Shown here: piece by piece, positions 1-29,982 of the stretch
Numbering within the stretch: the stretch's first letter is position 1
Layout of the letters: each line of letters starts with the position of its first letter
Assembly: GCA_951799405.1 (NCBI GenBank)
Contig: OX637342.1
Coordinates: 2,976,001-3,040,000 of the forward strand
Length of the DNA stretch: 64,000 nt
From: Agapetus fuscipes
Lineage: Eukaryota > Arthropoda > Insecta > Trichoptera > Glossosomatidae
Direction: 5' to 3'
Position numbers and translations under genes: made by a program
Notes under the pieces: generated by a model
Databases searched by the model: none
What the model was told of the DNA's origin: nothing
The model's input: the letters and a program-made list of their open reading frames with translations, nothing else

Positions 1-32
1 ACCATATGTAATCGATTTGTTAAAAATAAATA

Positions 33-255
33 TGCATTACATTTAATTTTTATACTAAATGCATTCTCATAAGTTGACATGTATAAGTTCGAACTTACAC
101 ATGCCGCATATGGATTTACAACATAAAACCCCAATCTCAAATGAACATACAGGTAAGCCCTGTGACTCTTACCGACATTCCCTGACACTGGCAAAGTGAA
201 CCCTTTTTTTCAGTATGGGTGGTCAGCTTCATACCAACCTATAAGTCAAGGAATA
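33..255 (-). repeat. Family A SINE-like repeat
   Basis: Family A in sense reads CCTTGACTTATAGGTTGGTA, GGCTGACCACCCATACTG, CCCCTGTTTCAGGGAAGG, a stretch near GGTCCACATGCGGCATGTG, then CTTAGATTAGATT. It is about 250 bp with a TTAGAT-type microsatellite tail. I see no convincing Pol III A/B boxes, so its class (SINE or other retroposed repeat) is open. This copy is near full length but lacks most of the tail. Confidence 0.8.
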
Positions 256-1077
256 CTAATACTAAATAACATTTGAATGAATAATTCTAATGACAGGATA
301 CATATTAAAACCACAATAATCATTGCTTTATACTAAGTAACCTTCACGCGTGTACTACATAATTTTGAATGGGCCATTTGCAAAGGTCTGAAATTCAGCA
401 CATCTTTTAGTGCCTACTTTAGACGTAACCAAGACCTTCCGAGTATCAAGTTTGTTTGCACAAACGTAACAAAAGTTTTAAGTTCTAACGAGATGGCTAC
501 CAATGATGTCTCGTGAAAAATGTGTACCTGTTACGAGATAACTCGTTACATTTAATAAAATAAGCTCAAACAAATATGGATTTGATGATTTCATTGGACA
601 CTGCACCTGTTTTAGCAATATCTTTGATAGAGAAATCTTAAGAAGACAAACAGGAGGTCACCAAAAAGCTGAATACTTCAAAGATTTGAAATGGTTTATG
701 AATGTCTTCTCCTATTCGCAGCTCAAGAGGATGGTTACCAACAGAGACAATTGACTAGCACTGCTTTAAGAAGAAGATGATTATGACGATGATGAAATAA
801 TTCATTTAAAAATATTTTATAACCGTGTTTCTTGTAAGGCTCGATTTCTCTTCCATTCGTTGTGGTCAGATCCAATATAATCAAAAAAGCTTGAACAACT
901 ACAAACAACGTTTTCATCAAAATCATCTTCATCATTGCCCTTTGATGCTGAAAAAGTCCATCGTAGACATGGATAAAACGTCCGGAAGCTCCAGCTCTCA
1001 CAGACCATGGCAACAGATCCCGGAAATCATCTCTCTAGCAGCTTTAACAATTTTGGAGTCCTATTTAGTTTGTCAAA
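256..1077. other. AT-rich stretch, nothing recognised
   Basis: No gene or repeat with a known signature. Overlapping short open frames on both strands around 735-1217 have no recognisable product and run into the family A copy that follows. Confidence 0.5.
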
Positions 1078-1330
1078 GCCCTCGACTTATAGGTTGGTAC
1101 AAGGCTGACCCATACTGTAAAAAATGTCACCAATGTCACCAATGTCATCCTGTATCAGGGAAGTTCGGCAAAAGTTGTAGGGTGTGTGCTTATTTGAGGT
1201 TTGGATTTTATTTGTAAATAAACATTTAGCATTTGTAAGCGCGAACTACAAGTGTTTGTTTGTGGGCATGCATTTGATATGAGCTTTAAATGTTAATATA
1301 TCTTTGCAACTTAGATAATATATAGATTAT
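1078..1330 (+). repeat. Family A repeat, subfamily with ACACATTTAGCATTTG middle
   Basis: Full-length sense copy from CCTCGACTTATAGG to CAACTTAGATAATATATAG. It belongs to a subfamily in which the ACATGCGGCATG palindrome is replaced by AACATTTAGCATTTG, shared with copies at 30945, 34807, 41363, 42385 and 54480. A CACCAATGT unit is duplicated inside. Confidence 0.8.
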
Positions 1331-1504
1331 ATATATAATAAAATCAGTTGCTTCCCATATAGAGGTCCAACAGATAAGACAAACTTTTTCACCGGTGACA
1401 GTCGGCAGAGAAGGGGTTCAGGATTCGCACAAGTTTTAATTAAACAAAGCCACCGAAGGCTCCACCTGTCCACACCAAGTTCAGCCAGGCGGTGCGGGTC
1501 GTAA

Positions 1505-1730
1505 AAGTATGCTGGGAGATCTGCAAATTAAACCGCGAACCACAAAGATTGTTTCCTGTAACTGTTGCAGTATCCTGCCATTATTATCTCTAGGGGTCGC
1601 CGATATCTCTGCTGTTTTTTTTTTAAGAATACAAGTATCGATAAGTCATTCCATAAATGGAAAGTTTGGCAAAGGAATATGTCGTGAAACAGTTCAGTTG
1701 CAACGTTGTTGTCGTGAAGCAACATTGGGC
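1505..1730 (-). mobile_element. LINE reverse-transcriptase C-terminal remnant
   Basis: The minus-strand translation contains DIFLCQTFHLWNDLSILVF, clearly related to DSFLCQTSRLWNELPVSVF in the piece at 27545. The pattern (F..RT.RLWN.LP..VFP) is the usual C-terminus of Jockey/CR1-like non-LTR elements. Broken by changes; not functional. Confidence 0.55.
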
Positions 1731-1786
1731 GTGGTCAGTGCTTGGATGGGTAACCGCTCAGGTACACCGCGTGTCGTTGGCATCTT

Positions 1787-2118
1787 GGACCGGTCCGTAG
1801 TCCGTAGTGGCAACACTTCGGACTCGTAAATGGAAGGTTGTGGATTCGGATCCCGGCGGAGCACAAAAATATACCATTTATATTTCGAATGTGCTCTTCG
1901 CTGGGTTGAAAAAATCATGAACCTTTACCAATGACCGGTCACCAAAGAAAGGTCCATCCAAGCCTTACAGCAACTGGGTCTTGCTTGAGTATTGGCGATT
2001 TGTAGCGACGATCAAGCTCGTACACCTCTGCGGCACTACAACAAGTGTCATAGACCCCTAGAGTCTTTAGAATCTAGGGAGTCTCCCGCACAGGATTTCT
2101 TAAAAAAAAAAAAAAAAA
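1787..2118 (+). repeat. Family B tRNA-headed SINE, full length
   Basis: Head GACCGGTCCGTAGTCCGTAG with a tRNA-like A box and, 45 bp on, a B box (GGATTCGGATCCCGG, worn from GGTTCGAATCCCGG). Then a body with CTCTTCGCTGGGTTGAAAAA and GGTCACCAAAG..GGTCCATCC, and the tail GGGAGTCTCCCGCACAGGAT followed by a run of 18 A. About 330 bp. Pol III-type SINE derived from a tRNA. Confidence 0.85.
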
Positions 2119-3340
2119 GTTCTCATAGTTTTGAAATGGACTACATGGGGAAGAATACAAGTTGCCGTTGTTGTATTGAGAAGAATAGGAATAAGTGAGG
2201 ATATTTCATCAGAATATACATTGTAATAGTACCTACTGATAGAAGAAACTTAGCATTCAAACCTTCTTTTATGCTCGAAGGATTAAAGGTTGTTGAAAAA
2301 GAACGATTGCCAATCAGCGTCAATGTCTGTTCTTTGCTTGTTATCAAATTGGTCAGTCTTTTTCTTGATCAATCTATGTCATGCGAGATTTTCACGCATC
2401 TTTGTTTAAGTACAGAAGTGAAAGAATCTTTTAAAGTTTGATAGAACCCCAGTATGGCGCCACGATCATCAGTAATGAAGTAAAAAACTCTGACATTGTG
2501 TCTTTTGAAGGTGCCCATGACTTTCATTTGCACCAGCCTTTTAGTTTCTCTTTTTGCAATATGCCTACACTCCACAAGCCTTGGGAATTTCAATGATAAT
2601 TTTCATTACCGTCTGTACTTTATAGTTAGAGTAACCAACATTTATAATGATTTTATTATGCAAACAAAAACTTTAGCATATTCCAAGTTTAATGTATGGA
2701 GGTACACCGGCATTAATATCATTTAGAGTAAGCAAGAGCAAGTCCTGGGGCGCTGCTAAGTGTGTGGAGCTCGCAGAAGTGTAGCTGTTTTCGCGCAAGT
2801 TTATTTCCATCAGTTAATTTCGCCCTCCTGTGTACAAACAGTCTTACATGCGAGGTGGAACTTGCAATTTGATTGCCTTGATAATTAGCAAGGGAGCCCT
2901 ATTCAGTTACATGCCACTTAGAAGGCTGAGATACCATAGAGTACGCATAACGTCAAAAGTTATAAGTAAAATGTAATACAATTTGTCCATAGTATGGTCT
3001 ATTGAATAAGGCGTTGGCACTTGAATTAGCATTTTTGAAACAAGTGCAAATTTGAGCCCCGTCGTGTCATATTGAAGATAACTTTGACCCTGACTCAACA
3101 GATTGAGTTATTTTTAATTGATTATTCAATGACAGCTAAGACTTGCATTTATCGGAAGAAGTGTTTCGATGTACTGTCAATAGTGGATGAATTGAATAGA
3201 TCCTACGAAAATTATAACGGAATGAAAATGATTTGTTTAATCTTCAATTAATTTATTTTGATTAATTGCAGTCTAGTTATCGTTTAATATCAAATTGGTG
3301 CAAATACATTTGCTATTTTGCATCCTACAAAATAAGTGAT
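2119..3340. other. Unassigned AT-rich stretch with one possible retroelement remnant
   Basis: Minus-strand 2369-2593 translates to HNVRVFYFITDDRGAILGFY, faintly like the linker after a Ty3/gypsy protease ('..GPAILG'). This is weak and could be chance. The rest shows nothing. Confidence 0.25.
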
Positions 3341-4450
3341 ACTTATCTACTAACTTAATCCGGATCACGAGCCTTGAGGGCTTAGGACCTCCCGCACCAC
3401 AACCCTTCAAGACTCTTGGGTGTCTTGGGCCGCTTTTTTCTGTAGTCTCCTAGGAGTTTTACTTCGGTTCCGTCATTGCCTGACTACCGTATCATGGGAT
3501 CTCCGAATGATCTAACAATCAGAACAACACCATTTTCTGAGTATTCTGGAGTCCTCTGCACGTCCCTCAGGCCTCAATAAACATCTGAATTTCAATATTT
3601 ACAGTAGTCTTTACTTTTGAAATATAAAACTCAGTTCCGCGGTGATACGGACGCATCATGAGTCACCCATAGTTACAGGTTCGAGAATACGATAAAAAAC
3701 TGTACTCACACATAGACTGGAAGTCAACTATAGGCTTCACATCCGTAAAACACAACTTCGTGTCCACAAGGGATAACTATCGAGCCTTCAGGCGCTTCTG
3801 TACCTCCTACGCGAATCCGAGACTGGATCTCCTACCAGTCGATTGAGGACGCCATCAGCACATGCTTTGTGACTGGCACGAAGTAGTAAGAAGCGCATCT
3901 CGATGATATTGCACCGAGTCGGTAATTTCGGGCTTTTTCTGTTTTCTCTAGTGTACGAACATGTAAATCTAGAATCACTTTTGGTTAGGGTCACGACCAT
4001 CGGGAATCCTTCCGCAACAAAAAAATATAGCATATCATGAGCGTTCTGTGAAACGCTTCCCCGGATGGAATCATATACACGGAACGGGTATAAGGCTGGG
4101 TTTTCGCAATGGCCCAACAATTCTCTTATTTATTTGTTAACATGTGTTTTTCATGTAACTACATGACTCTATGCTCTATGCCTACCACATACATTCGGTA
4201 CCTTCGCCTTGCGTTTGCGTTGCCTACTCCCAGCTACTGTCTTGGAGTTTTAGCTAATTAAGTAATAAGAAGTAAGGGCGGTTCATGACGGGAAACTTTA
4301 GTTGTGGCAACATTAATTGAAGAGTTTTGTGGAACTGAGGCAAACTCGTTTTGAGCGCGCAGGTGAAATTTGCAAATTGAAGGTGTTCGCAGTTTGCGCC
4401 GATGCCAAGTTCGGCGACGCTTTCTTCCAGATGCTGTCAAGCAAATAGGC
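3341..4450. other. Unassigned stretch with higher GC than its surroundings
   Basis: About 1.1 kb with clearly more G and C than neighbours and no match to the repeat families of the window. A 110-residue minus frame (3788-4120) and a 60-residue one (4258-4440) have no recognisable product. It could be an old, unrecognised transposon or a relic gene. Confidence 0.3.
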
Positions 4451-4869
4451 GCAAAAGAAATACGATAATTTCACTCCCGATTCATCAAACAAGAAGACAT
4501 TAAAGACACTTCTTATTTTAAATGTCTGTGAAAGATTTGATCATATTGTCAAATCACTTTCACAGGTTTTGTAATAATAAGGGTTGGCATACCAACTTTT
4601 CAGTTAAGAAACATATGGCTGACCTCATATAGCTGAAATCCAACTTGTTTTTTTTGTGTGTGTTTGTGTGAGTGCTGGCGTTCGATTCCTACCTAGAGCA
4701 ACAGAAATGATCTCCTTTTTTCGATGCTTCTTTCGAACCTAAAAAATCAAAAAAGATACACTGAGCCTTGGCAAGAAATGAGAACTTGACGAAACAAAGC
4801 TTTGAGAAAGAAAAAAATGCGAAAATGGAAAATCATCTAAAAAACCCACGGGTTTGTATTTCTTTACCA

Positions 4870-5215
4870 ATCTTATCTAATCTAATCTAAGCTGCAAGGA
4901 TATATACCATTTAAGATTTACATCAAATGCATTCCCACAAGCAGACATGTATAATTTCGCGCTAACACAAATGCCGCATGTGGACCTACATTATAAGAAC
5001 CCATCTCAAATGAACATAAGCCCTGCAACTCTTGCCGTCCTTCCCTGAGACAGGGGTGACATTGGTAAAGTGAACCATTTTTTCACAGTATGGGTGGTCA
5101 GCCGCATATCAACCAATAAGTCAAGGAACATACATGAAAAATTACATTTTTAAAATCACTAAATTATTAAACATATGTATGGACATCAAAAACTAACAGA
5201 AAACAAATTTTAATT
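4870..5215 (-). repeat. Family A repeat, extended form
   Basis: Full copy (TCTAATCTAATCTAAGCTGC to GTCAAGGAACATACATG). About 95 bp of further sequence past the usual 5' end (to about 5215) is almost identical to the sequence beside the copy at 56170-56525. The family therefore has a longer 5' head in some copies, or the two loci share a duplication. Confidence 0.8.
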
Positions 5216-5519
5216 TACCAATGACACCTGTATAAAGTTTTTTTACAAATTTTTGGTAATCTTTTTAATACAAAATTCAAGATCAGTTTACAATCTCTGC
5301 TGAGTATTAGAGTTTGGAGAGTGTGCCGCAGCGCGCACGTAAAGGGACTTCTTTCGCGGTCCCCTTTTGAATTCATCAAAGCTAATTCCGCAAATAAGCC
5401 CAAGAAATATCCCCAGTCTGCGATCCCGCGGGTGAGCTTAGCAACGCAAGCAAGTATGCAAACTTTAAATCGTACACAACTCAACCAATACGTTTACACA
5501 AAAATGGATAGATCTATAT

Positions 5520-5760
5520 AACACCGGTCCGTAGTCTATTAGTAACGCTTCTGACTTGTAAATGGAAGGTTGTGGCATCGAATCCCGGCGGAGTACAAAG
5601 AAAATACCATTTATATTTTCTAATATGCTTTTCGCTGGGTTGAAAAATGTATAAACCTTTACCAAAGACCGGTCACCAAAAGTCCATCCAGCAGACGTCC
5701 ACGCTCGCAGAGGGCTCTTGAAGTGTGATTCACACTAAAACAGCGCTCACCAAATAAATC
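5520..5760 (+). repeat. Family B SINE with alternative 3' end
   Basis: Starts CACCGGTCCGTAGTCTATTA and shares the B-family head and body up to GGTCACCAAAAGTCCATCC, but ends GAGGGCTCTTGAAGTGTGAT..CAGCGCTCACCAAATAAATC instead of the usual tail. The same alternative tail is seen at 16760-17040 and 23785-24060, so it is a real subfamily. Confidence 0.75.
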
Positions 5761-5885
5761 ATCCTAATATTATTAAGATTCATATAACATTTATTCCCTT
5801 AAGCAGACACGTATAAGTTGGTTTTGTTTTATTTCTGTAATTAAATGAAATTTATTATTTGTATTCCTTGACTTAATGATTGCCA

Positions 5886-6083
5886 TAACGCTCCCCCAGT
5901 TCTTGTTTACCGTATACGCCAATCTTGTCAAATATGACTTTTCCATGCATTTGTCTTAAGAATCAAATTCTACACAATCTGAGCTAAGAAAAACCGTAAA
6001 ACTCGATAATGTGATAGTTCTTTTATATATTTTTTAAATAAACTTGTTTTTATAAGACACATTGGTCCAGTACACGTGCAGCG
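5886..6083 (+). mobile_element. Family E inverted-repeat element (MITE), 3' truncated
   Basis: Left end CCCCCAGTTCTTGTTTACCG and interior TCTTAAGAATCAAATTCTAC match the full copy at 51424-51680. It stops at GTCCAGTACACGTGCA, where a family A piece begins. Confidence 0.7.
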
Positions 6084-6176
6084 ATAAGGCTGACCTCCCA
6101 CTCACTATAAAAATGGTTCAATTGCAAACGTCACCCCTGTTTCAGATAGGGTCGGCAAAAGTTGCAGGTCTAAAAC
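6083..6176 (+). repeat. Family A repeat, partial
   Basis: AAGGCTGACCTCCCACTCAC through CAAAAGTTGCAGG; 5' part and second half missing. Confidence 0.6.
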
Positions 6177-6596
6177 AGCGCCTCTATTTGGTATTAAAAC
6201 TTGAGTATAAAATTGATATAACGCTGTGTGTGAGTGATAAACATATTGCTTCTATACTTGAGTTTCAGAGCCTGAGGAATACAACCCCAAATGTGAATTT
6301 GTAATTGTCCATAACTCCAAAAGTCAGGCAGCATTAGAGTTGGCTGAGATAATGTATGCTTGCGAAGTGGATAATCAGGTGGTTGGGAATATGTATGGCA
6401 GAAACTTGCTTGTTGATCAAATTGTTTTGCAGTAATAAAATAGTTAAACAACTTACTGTAATTATAAATCTTATTCAACTTGTGTCTCTCGACTGAAAAT
6501 CGACTATCATCGTGGGAATTTCCATCTTCGAAACTATAATCTGAATTGCAAAGATATATTACATTTAAGATTCATATTAGATGAATATTTTCCTAC

Positions 6597-6620
6597 CTGA
6601 TGATGACTGAATAGTCGAAA
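6597..6620 (+). other. Hammerhead-like motif (CTGATGA-T-GACT/AGTC-GAAA)
   Basis: CTGATGA at 6597-6603, a T, stem GACT 605-608 / AGTC 613-616 around GAAT, then GAAA. It lies in a dispersed AT-rich repeat that recurs at 17450, 28507, 56070 and (reversed) 10408. See findings; catalytic activity is not shown. Confidence 0.4.
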
Positions 6621-6771
6621 ACGTTCGTAGTAGAATTTAAAATTTATTTTTTAAATATTTAAGATTTGTGAAATAAAAACAGTGTTTAAATAAAAGTTAA
6701 AGGTGTTGTTTATTGAATAACCAACTAAAAAACATGAATTTTCACAGTGTTAATACACAAACCATAAAAAA

Positions 6772-7172
6772 TATCATATTAGATGCATTCCCATAAGCAG
6801 AAACGAATAAGTTCGCGCTTACAAATGCCGCATGTGGACCACCTTATCTTATCTTGTATCCTGCCGCCATTCCTCTAGGGGTGGCCGGTACCTCCACACA
6901 AGTGTCTCCACTTGACTCTGTCCTTGCATAATTCTTTTATCTCATCTAATTTCATCACTCTTTTCATGCATCTTGTTTCCACTCTGTAAATTCCATTCAT
7001 TCGTTATCTCACTTATCTGATTAATCCATTCTTTCCTAGGTCTTCCCATTCCACGCTTACCTATTACATTCCCTTTATACCTACAATATATAAACCCAAA
7101 TCTCAAATGAACAAATGCACTACAACCCTTGCCGACCTTCCCTGAAACAAAGGGTTACATTGGCATAATGAA
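6772..7172 (-). repeat. Family A repeat interrupted by a LINE tail
   Basis: Outer pieces 6772-6841 (ATTAGATGCATTCCCATAAG to GCCGCATGTGGACC) and 7079-7172 (ACCTACAATATATAAACCC on) are adjacent parts of one copy. The gap is filled by a LINE fragment, with ACC on both sides of the joint. Confidence 0.75.
6843..7078 (-). mobile_element. LINE 3' fragment nested in family A
   Basis: Plus-strand TTATCTTATCTTGTATCCTG is the antisense of an (AGATA)n-like tail; then CCATTCCTCTAGGGGTGGCC, shared with LINE pieces at 22566, 26762 and 47225. 5' truncated. Coding remnants are degraded. Confidence 0.65.
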
Positions 7173-7185
7173 CAAAGTCGTGTTT

Positions 7186-7255
7186 GCTTGTGAAAATGCA
7201 TATAATGTGAATCCCCAATGCTACATATCTTTGCAACTTAGATAAGATTGTTTTA
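7186..7255 (+). repeat. Family A repeat, 3' end only
   Basis: TGCTTGTGAAAATGCATATA to CAACTTAGATAAG. Confidence 0.55.
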
Positions 7256-8177
7256 GATCCCTTTCAACATGCATTAACGAAAATTATCCTTTGTAAAAGG
7301 AGAACAAAAATGCTTTCAGCGAGACTACACGGTAAACAGAGAAGCAAGCTTATTGCATGACAATGTCGGTATCTTGTAGATTTTTCGTTTGACCTGTTCA
7401 TAGCAAAAATATTTTTGAAAGATCCAGTTTTTTTCTTATACAGCTGAAATAATATTTTTACAAAATTTGGGAGACTCAAAAAAAACAAAGGGTTTATTTT
7501 ACTATTGAAATTTTATTTATTATAAAAAACACAATCAAACTAACTTATGAAAAAGGTTTACATCGAAATAAACTACACACATATCTATTTTGTTCTAAGA
7601 AAATGGATTTCTATTGAAAATGCAGTCATTTTCTTCACATCAAAAAAAAAAAAAAAACATTTAACTAATATTATAAAGGCGTTTACAATCGTTTTGATGA
7701 CTGAATAGATGGTTTTTAATTTCGATGTTACTAATCAAGTTAAAACAGCTTTAACCATTTTCAAAATAACTGGAAAATAATTAATGTGAAAATAATATAA
7801 TGCAACTTAGATCATTACAAATTTCACAAGTACACAGAATCGCATTACAAGATATCAACATTTTAACATTAATACAAACAAATGAAATTTTCGTTTAGAA
7901 ACATAAAACCTTAATTATTTACTTCTTAAAATATCAAATATGTGTGTTTATTCGAATATACACAAAATGGCAACAAATACTTGTTTTAATGTTTAAGGTA
8001 ACACAATATGACATTAAAAGCTCATTCAAATGAACAACAAAATCAGTTAATATATGATACGCTAAAACCAAAGAAGGCAATGAGATATTTTTCGAAAATC
8101 AGGTAGATATATGGAATCAAAGGAAATCGTGTACATATATGTTTATATGTATCCTATTTTCGACAAAAAACACTGAT
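7256..8177. other. AT-rich stretch, nothing recognised
   Basis: Very AT-rich with A-runs; no repeat signature or gene seen. Confidence 0.5.
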
Positions 8178-8393
8178 GGCCTGTTGCACCAAACTCCAAT
8201 AAAACAAAAATCCAAATTAAGTATGATTTCTGTCTTTCAATACGTAAGTCAGGTGATGTACATCATATTTCCTGTTCAAATTCATCACATTATTATCCAC
8301 TTCCGAGAAATACTTAACCGAGGTCATTTTCAGAATTAAGCAATGGAATTTGATGCGTCAATCAAATATTGATTGTAGGCTGGTGCAACAGGC
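8178..8393. mobile_element. Harbinger-like MITE, older copy
   Basis: Terminal inverted repeats GGCCTGTTGCACCAAACTCC and GGCTGGTGCAACAGGC. It shares its interior (GAGAAATACTTAACCGAGGT, CAAATATTGATTG) with the cleaner copy at 57248-57491. Confidence 0.75.
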
Positions 8394-8464
8394 ACTAAAT
8401 TGCAACCTTCAGTTCTAGTGTTGTATGATGAAAAAATACATATTATCTTTATAATGTAAAAATA

Positions 8465-8600
8465 TAACACAAAGTTTTTCTTCACGAGTTGATTTCTTTC
8501 CTCGAGTGCTTTCGATGTTATTAAATTATTATTGAGAGGACCGATTATGTGATAATATCGAAATAAATCAAGTCATGAAGAAAATCTTTGTATTATTTTT
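8465..8600. repeat. Long imperfect palindrome
   Basis: CACAAAGTTTTTCTTCACGA on the left pairs with TCATGAAGAAAATCTTTGT on the right, around CGAGTGCTTTCGATG. It is related in layout to the palindromic repeats at 17268-17560 and 28440-28590. Confidence 0.55.
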
Positions 8601-9324
8601 TCATTATTAATTTAAAAATAATCTTCAAAATGTCAATACACAAACCCTTCCACTTTTAAAATACATATATACTTATAATGATGTTCATAGATATTAGGCC
8701 AAACATTTATATTTATATTTTACATACTCAAAATCACTATTAGAGGCAAAATCTGTTGAGTTATGAAGGAACTAAAATATACCTACAAGAACACAAAAGT
8801 TAGGAAAAAGTATTTGATAAGTTCATTTTTCTACCTTTCTTATGACAATTTCTAAGCATTTGAAGCTGCATTGTAAAACTAACTTATAAATATAAACACA
8901 TAAGTATGGCAAAGTTTTTATAAACCAAACTATCCAAGTTAATCTCGTTGAGAAGAAATGAAAAACATCTTCTGACATTGTAACAATTAGAAAGGTAAAT
9001 CTTATATACTAAAATGGTTTAATTAAAATGAACCTTAATTAATTAAAAATACTATATTGCTAACATTGACAACCTTGGACAAATTATTACCTAAAAAATG
9101 CGATACAACCTTATTATGAACTTATTAGAGGTGGTAGCACACGATGCAATATTGTTGCTTGTGCAATTTTAATATCGTAGTTCAAAATTAATTCTTACTT
9201 CAGAAATTATTCGATGTGCTTATTAAGAAGATGTTGGTCCAAAATATCAGTACAAGTGAAAAAATATTACGCAGTTTTTGTAGATAATTACTTAGGAAAT
9301 GTGGTTCTTAAGCCTGCCCCAGCA
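8601..9324. other. AT-rich flank, nothing recognised
   Basis: No gene or repeat signature seen; lies downstream of the LSD1 3' end. Confidence 0.5.
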
Positions 9325-10008
9325 ATCTCAGCAAAGACATATTGACTTTTTATTTAGGTAGATAGAAAGCAATTAAACATGGCATTGCGTGATCAGCTGA
9401 TTATTTGACTGTTGGATTAGCTGTTCACTCTTGGCCATGTTTATGGCTTTCTATCTACCTATGCAATCGGTAAATACGTCGAGACTTGTGTAACTCACTC
9501 TGGAATCGTTTACTCCATAAGTTTTGGGAAAGTAACGATCATCAAAAATAACACAAAAGTCTAAAGAGGCCTTAATTGATCATCACTCATAAAAAAAACC
9601 CCATACGCATTCTGCATAATATATACTTATTAAGGTATTAAATGGGACTTCGTAGTCTTCGAAGTCCGTAGTCCGTAGACTTCGAAGAAGCAAAAAAAAA
9701 GTAGAAGAATATGATTTTGTGACATTTTCGTAGATGTGCCCAATAACTTGATGACTGGTTTCTTCATGGTTGGTTTAACAAACCATAAAATAATATTATT
9801 CGAAGTTTTACACATCTGTTCGATCCAAATAACACACAACTTCATTAACCAAGAAATTTAAAGGCGACTGAATGCAAAGGCAACTTTTGCACCGTGTATT
9901 CCCTATCTGTTATTTTAACACAAAACACAAAAAGTACAGCTAATTTTGAAACGATGGTGTTTCTACATGCTAGAGTGAAGTTGTAGAGCACGCAGTGTAC
10001 ATGTGATG
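9325..10008 (-). other. Probable LSD1 3' UTR with a candidate poly(A) signal
   Basis: The first AATAAA in the sense direction after the stop is at 9349-9354 (TTTATT on the plus strand), about 655 bp past the stop. It lies directly beside a 105-bp inverted repeat at 9356-9460. No transcript evidence is available, so the 3' end is a guess; a second choice is further downstream. Confidence 0.35.
9356..9460. mobile_element. Short inverted-repeat element (about 105 bp)
   Basis: AGGTAGATAGAAAGCAATTA at the left and its inverse TGGCTTTCTATCTACCT at the right give arms of about 27 bp with CATGTTTA/TAAACATG inside. A left-end relative sits at about 29035 (AGGTGGATAGAAAGCGATAA). Confidence 0.6.
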
Positions 10009-28864
<18,856 letters not shown>

Positions 28865-29277
28865 CTGGAAAGAAAAAGAAGAATCAATTTTAAATTTTGA
28901 TGATGATGATCAACATTGATCGAAGAGCAAAGATGTGTCTTAAATTATTTCATAAACGTAAAGCGAACTATATTGTCATGAATATTACAGGTTTATCATT
29001 CTAGGATGAGAAGTCTCGATATGTCTACCGATCAAATAGGTGGATAGAAAGCGATAAAAAATTGTCACGCGTGAACAGCTGATCAGGTCATCAATTGTTT
29101 TAATACAATTTGTATGGAGAACATTTGGCAGCGTGATCAGTTGTTCATACAAAATGCAAAATACAAGCATGTGAAAACGAAATGTGTAAAATTTTGTATT
29201 ATCAAAATAAGAAAAACGTAGCAGACATTTTTTGCATTCAAATATGAAAATCTAGGATTTTTCGGCAAATGAAACAA

Positions 29278-29540
29278 ACCGTCCTTCCAGTGCTTGTTTG
29301 GCTTATTCATCATTTGATTCAAAAATGACTTTTCCATGACATTGTCTTAAGAATCACATTCTACACAATCTTAGTTAAGAAATAAATGCAAAACCCGATA
29401 GTGCAATAGTTATTTTAAATATTATTAAAATAAATTTCCATTTGTCATTAAGACTCATAGGCCCAGTACACATTCCAATGTAAAATTTCTTCTGATGGAC
29501 ATAAGACAAATAAGCACTAAGGCGACGAAATGTCAGAAAA
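29278..29540 (+). mobile_element. Family E element, full length
   Basis: Left end CCTTCCAGTGCTTGTTTGGC, right end ACAAATAAGCACTAAGGCGA; interior as in 51424-51680. Confidence 0.75.
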
Positions 29541-29980
29541 CTTGTCTTCATTTCCATACATTTTTTTAACAAAATCTTAAATTCTGTACGATATGTAAAA
29601 TAAATATTTATATTTGTACATAAATATAAATAAAAGAAAATTATACAAGCAGATGACCAGAGGTATGTTGATTGTAATATATGATGGTGGATATGAAAAA
29701 GATGTTACATCGGTGTTTAATACAAACAGCAAGAGCCGTAAAAAAACATCTCCTTTCATTTATTATCACCGCGTCCAGCTGTGAACGCATTCTCCATCGC
29801 ACCTTGTTCCTGAGACGCAGCGCCCCGTGTGGAAATATAAATTATTGATGAAAACGAGGAGCTGTCAGTGGACTCCAGGCACCATGAGAAACAGCATGCT
29901 TAGAGATGAACAGCATCAGACTTCCAAATTCTGATTTTTAATTATCGTTGCGAATGTGAGCTTATGCATTATTAAGTATT
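29541..29980. other. Unassigned intron sequence
   Basis: A GC-richer patch (29765-29900) shows no repeat or coding signature. Confidence 0.35.
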
Positions 29981-29982
29981 TC

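Noticed and set aside
825..1217. 130-residue plus frame
   Set aside because: Its second half is translated family A repeat (CHQCHQCHPVSGKFGK...), and the first half has no recognised content.
8139..8339. 66-residue plus frame
   Set aside because: Lies within the Harbinger-like MITE; no transposase motif.
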